Origin: Deltaproteobacteria bacterium | GTDB lineage: Bacteria > Myxococcota_C > UBA6777 | Direction of reading: 5' to 3' | DNA: 64,000 bases | Assembly: GCA_002731275.1 (NCBI GenBank) | Contig: PCBK01000190.1 | Span: forward strand, 1 to 64,000 | Shown: positions 16,786 through 24,722 of the stretch, in pieces | Layout of the letters: every line of letters begins with the position of its first letter | Position numbering within the stretch: position 1 is the stretch's first letter | Made by a program: the position numbers and the translations under genes | The notes under the pieces: generated by a model | Databases searched by the model: none | What the model was told of the DNA's origin: nothing | The model's input: only the letters and a program-made list of their open reading frames with translations

Positions 16786-16811
16786 GTGCTCTATCCTGTT
16801 TTTTGTATACG

Positions 16812-17486
16812 TTAACCAGTAAAGCGATACCCAGCTCCCCGCACAGACACCAGCCATTTGGGCGAAGAGGGTTCATCTTCCAGACACTTGCGCAACCGCA
16901 AGATGTAATTATCGACAGTCCTCGTCGTCGGAAAGACATCATACCCCCACACCTGATTGAGGATCTCATCCCGACACAGCACTTCCCCACGCCGCGCAAC
17001 AAAGAGCTGCATCAATCGGTACTCCCGCGTCGTCAAAGAGAGAGGTTCCCCACCTTTGGTCGCTTCGAGCTTTTGAAAGTCGAAGTGAAAGTCGCCAAAA
17101 CTGTACACAGTGGACACATTGGACTTATCCTTGAGACGAAGACGAATCCGCGCAAGACACTCCGACATATCAAACGGTTTGCGTAGATAGTCGTCAGCCC
17201 CCAGCTCCAACCCCCTCACGACATCGACGGCCTGGTCACGAGCTGAGATGAAGATCACCGCACAATCAGGCTTCACCTGCTTCAACTCACGACAAAACGC
17301 GAAGCCATCCAGACCCGGCAACATCACATCGAGTAAGATCAAATCGAGGTGTTCAGCGTGTACCAGCTCAAGACCTTCATCCCCCCTCTCCGCCACGAGG
17401 ACACGATACCCCTCAAATTGTAGATGATCCTGCAATGACATACGCAACGAAGGCTCGTCCTCGACGATCAAAATGGTGTGTGTCAT
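16812..17486 (-). CDS. OmpR/PhoB-family response regulator
   Basis: A 224-residue two-domain regulator. The receiver domain has the acidic pair E9/D10, phospho-acceptor D53 (LILLDVMLPG), a Ser/Ala switch region (ISARDQ) and K in RKPFD. The C-terminal winged helix (about 125-222) shows LTTREYRLMQLF and TVDNYILRLRKCLED, ending in VRGAGYRF. It overlaps the histidine-kinase stop by 4 nt, so the two form a coupled two-component pair. A direct repeat fitting this family lies upstream of the operon at 20185-20203, suggesting autoregulation. Confidence 0.95.
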   Translation of the reverse strand: MTHTILIVEDEPSLRMSLQDHLQFEGYRVLVAERGDEGLELVHAEHLDLILLDVMLPGLDGFAFCRELKQVKPDCAVIFISARDQAVDVVRGLELGADDYLRKPFDMSECLARIRLRLKDKSNVSTVYSFGDFHFDFQKLEATKGGEPLSLTTREYRLMQLFVARRGEVLCRDEILNQVWGYDVFPTTRTVDNYILRLRKCLEDEPSSPKWLVSVRGAGYRFTG

Positions 17487-19099
17487 GTCTTCTTCCTGTT
17501 GTTGGCAGAGGGCAACGCGATCACAAAACGCGCCCCCTCTGTGTACTCCAGATCCAGTGAGAGTTCACCTCTTCCCTGTCTGATGATGTTCTGCGCGATA
17601 TACAATCCCAAGCCTGACCCTGGCTGTTCACGAGATTCTCCCCGGACAAAAGGCATAAACAACGACGGCACAAGTGCTTCAGGAATGCCATCGCCGTCGT
17701 CTTCGATGGACCAACATAGCACCCCACCCTCCTGGTACAGATCGAGACGGATCTCAGCGCCTTCGGGGGAGTATTTAAGCGCGTTGTCGATCAGATTGCG
17801 CAAGGCCAACTCCAACCCAACACGATCCATGAACGCCCACTGTGGTGTTCGACCCTCAAAGTGCAATTGCTGTTGTCTCTCTTCGGCGATATACTCGAAT
17901 GATTCGAGTAATTCACAGGTCAATGTCGTCACATCTACACGCTGCTCAAGAGACGGAAGCTCCAGCCTATTGAGCGCGAGGAGATTATCGACGAGCTGTT
18001 GAAGTCGCTTGGCCTCTTTAAACAGCGCCTCTTGATAAGGCCGTGAGGATGGCGTCCCCAGACGTTGGAGATTGCCGATCAACGAGAGCTGCGCCGCGAC
18101 AGGTGTCTTCAATTCATGTGCGATCGCCGAGAACAACGCGCTTCGCTGCTTTGCGAGACGCCCTCTTCTGTGAAGAAAATACAACAACGCCACAATCGCC
18201 AACCACATACACAACATCCCACCCACAATGATCCCACCGATCAGCCACATCCCTCCCTCTCGCGACGGACGATATTGAAAAGACAGTCCGTACCCAGCGA
18301 GCTGTCCAGAGAGAGGGAGCGTCATCGTATGGGCAGCGCGTCGCTCACCTGGCACAAGCCGATGGAGCCAGCAGGCCCGAAATGGGCTCTCCTTCAAGAG
18401 CACCGAGAGCTTTGTCTGTAGAGGGAGCGCAAAACCGATCCAAAAACCACCACGCATATGCAAGATCATCACGTAATCAGGACTCCTCAACTGCCAGACA
18501 GCCTGCCCCTGTGAAGACGTGTAGAGCCACGTGCGTTTGGAAGCATGGCGGAGATGGGAGTCGTGTAACAGAGGGACACGCAAGGCAGCACGAAGCGAGC
18601 AATGGGGGAGTCGCTTCACGAGGGTGAAGCCCGCGAACAACCTCGCAGCCTGACCAGCCCGGCTCTTATGGAGGTGTTTCTTAAAAGAAGCACACGACGC
18701 CGTATGTGCGACATTGACCAACGAGGCATCGAAAGATGTCTCCCACGGCATCGAAGGATAGAGCAATTGCAGCTGTCTGTTAAGCACGACTGTATGCCAA
18801 AGCCAGGGAAGTCTGCGCAGTGCGCGTTGTAATCGCTTTCCCTGTATTGCCGGCGAGATAGATGTCGAGAGGGTTTGAAGGGACGCCGTGTTGGTGTTGA
18901 TATCGTGAAGGAGCTGCTTTGTGATGGCCTGTGCTTGAAGCGTTAGCGCCTCCTGTCTCTCCCAGCGACTCTGCTGTTGGTAGGTTTCGGTCGTATTCCA
19001 GGCGAGGAGACCGAGCAGGGCACTACAGCCGACGACGACGAACGCGCCGCCCCATGCGAGCATCGGTATATGCCATCGATGTGGGCTGTCGTGCTTCAT
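17483..19099 (-). CDS. Membrane sensor histidine kinase
   Basis: 538 residues. Two transmembrane helices (about 8-33 and about 280-310) enclose a sensor region of about 245 residues, periplasmic by prediction, with no named domain. Dimerisation/phospho-acceptor site: AIAHELKTPV with His near residue 328. The catalytic ATPase domain has N in LIDNALKYSPEG, the G1 box DDGDGIP and the G2 box GSGLGLYIAQ. The start ATG 19099 lies 12 bp after the STN-protein gene, with GAGGA inside that gene's 3' end. Partner of the overlapping response regulator. The signal is unknown, but co-transcription with an exported STN-domain protein suggests envelope sensing. Confidence 0.93.
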   Translation of the reverse strand: MKHDSPHRWHIPMLAWGGAFVVVGCSALLGLLAWNTTETYQQQSRWERQEALTLQAQAITKQLLHDINTNTASLQTLSTSISPAIQGKRLQRALRRLPWLWHTVVLNRQLQLLYPSMPWETSFDASLVNVAHTASCASFKKHLHKSRAGQAARLFAGFTLVKRLPHCSLRAALRVPLLHDSHLRHASKRTWLYTSSQGQAVWQLRSPDYVMILHMRGGFWIGFALPLQTKLSVLLKESPFRACWLHRLVPGERRAAHTMTLPLSGQLAGYGLSFQYRPSREGGMWLIGGIIVGGMLCMWLAIVALLYFLHRRGRLAKQRSALFSAIAHELKTPVAAQLSLIGNLQRLGTPSSRPYQEALFKEAKRLQQLVDNLLALNRLELPSLEQRVDVTTLTCELLESFEYIAEERQQQLHFEGRTPQWAFMDRVGLELALRNLIDNALKYSPEGAEIRLDLYQEGGVLCWSIEDDGDGIPEALVPSLFMPFVRGESREQPGSGLGLYIAQNIIRQGRGELSLDLEYTEGARFVIALPSANNRKKT

Positions 19100-19111
19100 C
19101 TAGCAACGTCC

Positions 19112-20068
19112 TCAGCGCGTTGTGGGTGGAGTGGGAGGGACAGGCGTAGTCTTTCCAGCGTTCGGCACAGGTGGTTTCGGCGCCTTGGGTGCTTTTTGCT
19201 GCACAGCGACGATCAACATCCCCTTGTGCTGGATACAATCAACTTTCGCCACCGAACACACTTTCTCAAGGATAACCTTCCTCGGCAGGTTCTTAAAGCG
19301 AAATGAGAACGCTTGCTGTGTGGGCACTCCCTTCTTGATCTTGAGTCTGAGCTTACCCATTTGCGCGAAGAAGGTGAGGAACTTCTTCAGCGTCACCTTC
19401 TTGAGCTGTACAGAGAGTCGCTGTTCACGCTTCACCACACGGCGGCGTGAAGTCTTTGTCGTTGGATGCCCCTTGATGTGTTCGACGACCAACTTGAGCA
19501 CGACCTTCGTGGAGTGTAGCTCAAGTTGCAGATTGTGGCGTGTCTTTTTGCTATCTGTAACAGACGCTGTGCGTATGCTTACAGGACGCTTTTGCCCTTT
19601 CGTCATCAGCCACCCTGAGAGCGTGATCTCGTGCTTCTTATTCATCCTCAGTGTCAGCTCCAGCGCGACCTTCCCTGCGGCTGTATTGATCTTGAAGTCT
19701 CGATGGAACGGTTCCTTCATACTCACGACAAACACAGAACGTCGCTTGCTTTTGCTCTGTGTGTTGCCTTGGGAGTAAGAGACAGCTGTATCGACTTTGA
19801 TACGCAAGCGAGTCGGTGGTGTTTTGGTCAGTGATGAAAGGTGCTTCTGGATCTTGTGTGCGACGACGGTCCCTTTTGTTTTGTTCGCTAAGGACGCGAA
19901 CATACGGATGGCATGGCTGGTTTGTCCATGACGCGCGCTCTTTTTCGCCTTCATATAGCGATATCCGAGGCTCTTTTGCAGACGTGTTTGTAAAGGCACA
20001 GGTCCCGCCCCCACAAAACTCCCGGCAAGGACAGTGGCGAGCAGATAAGAAAGACTGGCAGTGTGCAT
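19112..20068 (-). CDS. Exported protein with secretin/TonB short N-terminal (STN-like) domain
   Basis: 318 residues with a Sec signal peptide (SLSYLLATVLAGSFVGAG). The frame extends upstream to 20179, but ATG 20068 has AAAAAGGAACA nine nucleotides before it. After a basic, Lys/Arg/Thr-rich middle region there is an STN/N0-like segment near residues 240-300 (LKKFLTFFAQMGKLRL, FRFKNLPRKVILEKVC, HKGMLIVAVQ). Such domains occur in secretins and TonB-dependent receptors, where they contact partners in the periplasm. Here it stands alone without a barrel or secretin domain. A Pro-rich tail ends the protein. As first gene of the HK-RR operon it may be an accessory sensor for the kinase (inferred). 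Confidence 0.65.
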   Translation of the reverse strand: MHTASLSYLLATVLAGSFVGAGPVPLQTRLQKSLGYRYMKAKKSARHGQTSHAIRMFASLANKTKGTVVAHKIQKHLSSLTKTPPTRLRIKVDTAVSYSQGNTQSKSKRRSVFVVSMKEPFHRDFKINTAAGKVALELTLRMNKKHEITLSGWLMTKGQKRPVSIRTASVTDSKKTRHNLQLELHSTKVVLKLVVEHIKGHPTTKTSRRRVVKREQRLSVQLKKVTLKKFLTFFAQMGKLRLKIKKGVPTQQAFSFRFKNLPRKVILEKVCSVAKVDCIQHKGMLIVAVQQKAPKAPKPPVPNAGKTTPVPPTPPTTR

Positions 20069-20184
20069 GATCGTTGTTCCTTTTTCCATGAAGAGCTGCC
20101 GCTTGTCGGTATTGTGCAATGACCAGCGGCGAGAGTAAAGTGCTATGTCGACGACAGAATGCACTCTACACACGCACACCGCGC

Positions 20185-20203
20185 TTGTGTCACAGTTGTG
20201 TCA
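20185..20203 (-). promoter_or_regulatory. Candidate OmpR/PhoB-type operator
   Basis: On the minus strand the sequence reads TGACACAA-CTG-TGACACAA: two perfect 8-bp direct repeats with an 11-bp period, the classic arrangement for a dimer of OmpR/PhoB winged-helix regulators. It lies 117-135 bp upstream of the start of the STN-HK-RR-Maf operon, which encodes such a regulator. Confidence 0.5.
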
Positions 20204-20221
20204 TGGGAAAGTCAAAAGTGA

Positions 20222-20261
20222 GGGAAAAGACATGGTGGTTGGGGAAAAGACACGGTGGTTG
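20222..20261. repeat. Tandem pair of 20-bp direct repeats
   Basis: GGGAAAAGACATGGTGGTTG is followed immediately by the same sequence with one change (CATG to CACG). It sits between the 3' end of the lipoprotein gene (20275) and the OmpR-like box, upstream of the STN-HK-RR operon. It may be a second regulator site or a simple duplication. Confidence 0.6.
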
Positions 20262-20274
20262 GGATGGGGAGGGG

Positions 20275-22899
20275 TTATCGGAGGCGACGCCAGAAGAGTG
20301 GGAGCGCGACGAGGATAAAGAAGAACGCGAAGGGAAGGGGTTGGTCTTCACCATCGGACATCGAGCACAACCAACCACCTCTGGGTGGGATCGTGCCTGT
20401 ACCGATCGAATCTTCCGTTGTCGAGATCACCTTCTTTTGTCCGACGGAGTAATCCACAAAGCGTTTGTTTCCGTTCTCGTCTGTGACGCGGATACGGACA
20501 GTGTCGCTTTTTTGTTTGTCGAGCATCACATAACGATCGTTGAGTGCGCGCCATTGACCTTTGGAGTAGACCTCGTAGGTGAGCTTCTCTTTTACGGACA
20601 CAGCGTCAGCAGCGTCGATACGGATCGCGTGTTTGTTTTGCGCGATGCGGACCGTGGGTGCGACGGGGTCAAAGGTGAATGTCACAGAAGCGGGCACCTC
20701 TTCGAGTGTTGTGTAGTCGCCTTTGATACGAGCACGAAGCCAGACGGTGTGTTGTCCGAGCATGTTCAGCTTGGGATCGCGCACACGGAGGCGCCCATTG
20801 GGTGCGGTGTGATAGTTCGACCACGCGCCGAAGTCGACGTAGTATTGGTATTCAAGTTTTTGTCCGGCGAGCATCTCGGGGACGTCGAGGAAGACTTCGC
20901 CAGTGGGGAGCATTTTGCCCTTGACTTGTTTGACGAGTCCGGGGTTTTGCGCGACACGTGCGACGGTCATGGGACGTGGGAGTTGTGGCTGACTGCCGTT
21001 GCTCATGGTCATCTTGAGGCTCAACCAGTCACGTGCGACACCGTCACGCTCGATACCATTGATACGGACAGTGATGGGTACACCGAGCGCTTTGGTCAGT
21101 TGATCGGACAGATCGACGTCGAAGCTGATCTTCTTGTTTCCGAGCGTGCTCGTGAGCAAGGAGACCAACGTCGGCAAGAGCTGATTGACGTCTGTTGTGT
21201 TGACGAGATTGGCTTGCTCGATACGTGCGTTGCGAAGCACAAGTGTATCCGTGTCGATCACGACTTCGAGCTTGTTTCCAGGTGTGGGGGCGAGGGTCAT
21301 TCCCAGGCGGAGGTCAACAAGGAGTTTGAAGATCCGCACAAAGCGATCGTGCATCATCACGTAGAAGGACAACCCAAAGTCCGTCAGTTGGAGCTGAATG
21401 GTCGAGTCGGTTTTGCCGTTGACGACTTTTCCTGTCCCGAACTCGATACGAGGTGCTTGTGTGGGTTGCATTTGCAACATCACAGCGGCCTCTTCGGGGA
21501 CGAGTTGGGTGAGTTTTGGTGCGAGCAGCGCGAGGACGCCGGCGTTGAGTTTAAAGCCACCGCCACTCATCGAGTTGACATCGGAAGATTTGAGTCCGAT
21601 ACACAGCAAGCCAGTGTGGTAGACAGCCCACATCGCTTGGTTGGAAGCTGCACGAGACAACGACGCGCCAAGGTGGAAGGAGCCGGTCAGAGAGGGTTCC
21701 GGTCCAGGCTGTTCATTGGGGACAGGTCGGGCAGGGACACAGCGAGAGGCCGGATTGGACTCAAAGCCTGCGTCCATTCCGAGGTTGAGACCACCACGAA
21801 CGACACCGATCTTGTTGCTGGGTTGCATGAGCATCCCAAGGGGCTTGGCTTTATCGAGACCGGGGAGTCCAAATCCACCGAGGATTGGAGCGAGTGGAAG
21901 CTCCATCTGGACTTTCGCCACACCGAGCAGGTCGTAGTTTTTCAGTTGGTCGGTGATCACACCACCGAGGGCACGGAAGATGAGGGGTTGGATCGCCTTG
22001 GTCGCGTTGACCAGACCGGTGATCGTCTTGACAATCCCCGTACAGAATGAGCTACCGAGCTTGACCTTGACGTCGTAGTTGACGACGGGGACACGCATGA
22101 TATGGATCTCGACAGCGTTACATTTGTTGACGAGCATCTCAAAGCGCGTGTTTGTGCCGAATGTGACGCCATTTGGCGCAACCTTCAGGCCGATCTTTCC
22201 GGTGTTGGGATCGGAGACAAAGTTGAGCTTGATTTTCCCTGCGAGGTTGGTCAATCGCAGACGCACATCTTGGAGGGACATCGTCGCGCCCCCACATGCG
22301 GTCCCTTTGGCGATCGTCGCGTTGAAGTTTTGCTTCACACACACGCCGATATCAGGGTTTTTACTGCGGACCTGAATTTCGGGGATATTGAACTCGACGT
22401 TGACGCTGTTGTCGGTCTCATCGAGTTTGATTTGGAGGGAGTTTTGTTGGATCGTCCCACAGACGTTGTTGCCTTTGAGACCGGCATAAAACCACGTGCT
22501 GTTGGGGGTGCTTCCTGAGCAGTACGCGTTGAGCGGGAGCTTAAAGCGCGTGTTGCAGTTACTGGCGTTGGGTTTGACGTAATTGCCACCAGACTGGGGT
22601 CCATTGCCCTGGATGATATCTGCGATCGAGACGCCAGCGCCTGAACAGGCCAACTTCTGGCCACTTTTTGCGAGTGATGCCTCAATGATTGGTTTGAGGT
22701 TTTTGGTGATAAAATCGAATCCTGGTTGTGTGATGCGAGCTTTTACGCCGTTGTTAAGCAGCTTTCCTTTGAATTGGTAGTTTGGATTGCCTCCACAAGA
22801 GGACGCACACCCTGAACAATTCAGGCCACTACTCGAACAGCTGGCAAAAAACACCATCAAAAACAACAGGCCAAACCGCAGATTTGCCCTTCTCATCAT
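20275..22899 (-). CDS. Large lipoprotein with a C-terminal MYXO-CTERM-like anchor
   Basis: 874 residues. ATG 22899 is chosen because GGGAG lies 7 nt upstream and it is followed directly by a lipoprotein signal (RRANLRFGLLFLMVFFASC). The mature N-terminus is Cys/Gly/Ser-rich (GLNCSGCASSCGGNP). The bulk is a beta-rich, repetitive extracellular region of no family I can name. Around residues 650-820 Ig-like segments occur (LEYQYYVDFGAWSNY, VRIRVTDENGNKRFVDYSV). The end reads GGWLCSMSDGEDQ, a hydrophobic helix, then WRRLR, the layout of MYXO-CTERM sorting tails (Cys, transmembrane stretch, Arg cluster). It is probably at the cell surface. Neighbouring genes on the same strand also encode lipoproteins. 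Confidence 0.75.
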   Translation of the reverse strand: MMRRANLRFGLLFLMVFFASCSSSGLNCSGCASSCGGNPNYQFKGKLLNNGVKARITQPGFDFITKNLKPIIEASLAKSGQKLACSGAGVSIADIIQGNGPQSGGNYVKPNASNCNTRFKLPLNAYCSGSTPNSTWFYAGLKGNNVCGTIQQNSLQIKLDETDNSVNVEFNIPEIQVRSKNPDIGVCVKQNFNATIAKGTACGGATMSLQDVRLRLTNLAGKIKLNFVSDPNTGKIGLKVAPNGVTFGTNTRFEMLVNKCNAVEIHIMRVPVVNYDVKVKLGSSFCTGIVKTITGLVNATKAIQPLIFRALGGVITDQLKNYDLLGVAKVQMELPLAPILGGFGLPGLDKAKPLGMLMQPSNKIGVVRGGLNLGMDAGFESNPASRCVPARPVPNEQPGPEPSLTGSFHLGASLSRAASNQAMWAVYHTGLLCIGLKSSDVNSMSGGGFKLNAGVLALLAPKLTQLVPEEAAVMLQMQPTQAPRIEFGTGKVVNGKTDSTIQLQLTDFGLSFYVMMHDRFVRIFKLLVDLRLGMTLAPTPGNKLEVVIDTDTLVLRNARIEQANLVNTTDVNQLLPTLVSLLTSTLGNKKISFDVDLSDQLTKALGVPITVRINGIERDGVARDWLSLKMTMSNGSQPQLPRPMTVARVAQNPGLVKQVKGKMLPTGEVFLDVPEMLAGQKLEYQYYVDFGAWSNYHTAPNGRLRVRDPKLNMLGQHTVWLRARIKGDYTTLEEVPASVTFTFDPVAPTVRIAQNKHAIRIDAADAVSVKEKLTYEVYSKGQWRALNDRYVMLDKQKSDTVRIRVTDENGNKRFVDYSVGQKKVISTTEDSIGTGTIPPRGGWLCSMSDGEDQPLPFAFFFILVALPLFWRRLR

Positions 22900-23206
22900 G
22901 CAATATCTCCCACAGCTCGTGATGGAGTCGCTCCACCACTTGATGTCAAAACAAAAGTAAACATATCTTTTCACCCGACACAGCGGGACAGCCAAACATC
23001 AAGAATAAACACCAAAAAGTAAGTAGTTTGGAAGTGTTAGCTTAGCACGAACGTTTGACAAGTGTCAACGAGATGCACTTGTATCTTTTTCATCTGGCGC
23101 CCTTGTCTCCCAATACAATAGGATGATTCGCGAGAGAAAACTCGAACGTGTTTCAGAAAAGACCCCTCCCCCTTACAACTTGTCACACAAATCTTCCGAA
23201 AGAAGT
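22900..23206. other. 307-bp intergenic region with an operator-like palindrome
   Basis: Holds the upstream region of the lipoprotein gene. On the minus strand a TTGACA hexamer lies at 22949-22944, but no good -10 follows. Between it and the start is an inverted repeat, TGATGGA-gtcgc-TCCACCA (22920-22938, one mismatch). Nothing else is apparent. Confidence 0.35.
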
Positions 23207-24562
23207 TCAGCTTGGTCTCGCACCACAAAGACCATCGCGGCATGTATGACCAAATGGACAATCCGCCGTCGTTGTACATCTCCAGCCACAAAAGCCATAA
23301 CCACCACCATTTTGACGGGACAAGCACGTCGCGTTTGGATGGACTTTCTTGCAATCACTGTCATCCTGACACTCTGGGACACAAAGTCCATCAAATCCGG
23401 CCGCAGTAAGAACACAAATATTAGGGGGTTTACAACGGAGATTCTTGGAGCGCAGACAAGGCTGACCAAACTCAACCGTCGCGGAGGTATCGTAAGGGAT
23501 ACATGCATCTCCGACCACGTTGGGGAATGAGTTACACTGGAAGTAGGGGGTCTTTTGATACACACATTGTAATCCAGACTTGCAACCTGTTTGTAAACAG
23601 ATCTGCAGCGAACCAGCTTGTCCGTAACAAGTAAAGGGAGGGTTTGCGTTTTGTGGACAGTCTTGGTTCCCCGAACAAGTCCGCATACAGACACGTTGTC
23701 CAAGATCGCCAAAGTTGATACAGCGATCAGGGATCCCACAGAGCAAAGTAGACGAGCAGGTTTCTCCAGTGTAAGCGCGTGTTCCCTTTGTACAACGAGA
23801 CACTTGGTCACAGACAAAACCGAGCTTGTGATCACAGATCACAGGTGGTGCAAGCGCTTTGCCACACTGCCCACCTGCCGATCCAACAATCGCCTTCACG
23901 CACTTTCCTTTTTCACAATAAGAAGCCCCCGCAGGAGAGACCTTACAGTAAACACTCTGTTCGTGATTGCAACTCTCGCCGACTTCGACCTCTTTCACAC
24001 ATACTTGGAAGATGTCATTCCCCTCCCACTTGTCGATCCGGCAGATCGTCCGCCCATCTTTGTTGGCGCCACAGATCGCAGGGTTCGATGTGCAATCTTG
24101 CAGACAGATAGAGGTCTCCTTGCTCAAACGCACACAGCGCAAACCTGAGGCACACTTTTCAGCAGGTGCCGCATCTGCGTGCCAATCACAAGGTAAGTGG
24201 AGCTGACGACTTCCTGTTGATTCCTCCGGTGGTTCTTCCTTGGCGACTTCCTGGATCGGTTCTTTTTCAGGTCCAGCATCTATCCCCTGACGCTCTTCTT
24301 TGACCGACTCTTTGGTCGGCTCCGGGGCTGCCTCTTTGGCCGCCTCTTTGCCAGCGTCGACAATAGACCACTCTTGCTTCCCACCACAAAACCCATCTTC
24401 ACTACAGGTGTGTTGGAACAAACAATCAGCGTCTTCTTTACAGGGACGCCCTTCCAGACTCACGTCCTGAATACACGCAGGGACCACATACACCAACAAA
24501 CCACCCATCAAGATGAGCTTCCACAACACGATGACTCTACGCCACTGATGAATATCCTTCAC
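23207..24562 (-). CDS. Cysteine-rich lipoprotein, paralogue of the 30054-31391 gene
   Basis: 451 residues starting at GTG 24562 (GGAG 8 nt upstream). The lipoprotein signal ends at VVPAC, followed by IQDVSLEGRPCKEDADC, nearly identical in the paralogue. There are about 45 cysteines, mostly spaced as short loops (CxxDxDC, CSEDGFC). This style is common in myxobacterial surface proteins and would be heavily disulfide-bonded outside the cytoplasm. A Glu/Lys/Pro-rich linker (about residues 65-115) separates a short N-terminal module from the Cys-rich body. It sits 160 bp downstream of the macroglobulin gene, with its paralogue on the other side. Function is unknown; a surface binding or partner role for the macroglobulin is inferred from position only. 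Confidence 0.75.
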   Translation of the reverse strand: MKDIHQWRRVIVLWKLILMGGLLVYVVPACIQDVSLEGRPCKEDADCLFQHTCSEDGFCGGKQEWSIVDAGKEAAKEAAPEPTKESVKEERQGIDAGPEKEPIQEVAKEEPPEESTGSRQLHLPCDWHADAAPAEKCASGLRCVRLSKETSICLQDCTSNPAICGANKDGRTICRIDKWEGNDIFQVCVKEVEVGESCNHEQSVYCKVSPAGASYCEKGKCVKAIVGSAGGQCGKALAPPVICDHKLGFVCDQVSRCTKGTRAYTGETCSSTLLCGIPDRCINFGDLGQRVCMRTCSGNQDCPQNANPPFTCYGQAGSLQICLQTGCKSGLQCVYQKTPYFQCNSFPNVVGDACIPYDTSATVEFGQPCLRSKNLRCKPPNICVLTAAGFDGLCVPECQDDSDCKKVHPNATCLSRQNGGGYGFCGWRCTTTADCPFGHTCRDGLCGARPS

Positions 24563-24722
24563 AGAAAGTACTCCATCCTACCGATGATTGGACACAGGCG
24601 TGCTCCTTCTTGGCGAGCAACCAACAGAGACACACCTGATAAGACAATGCCTTTATCACCAACAGGATACAACATGAGACGGGGCTTGTCACGAGATCGA
24701 TCGAGGGAGTGTTCTTTGTTTT

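Noticed and set aside
20119-22050. 643-codon plus-strand frame
   Set aside because: It is antisense to the lipoprotein with a clear signal peptide, lipobox and C-terminal anchor. Codon bias of the real gene keeps the opposite frame open; the translated protein has no recognisable features.
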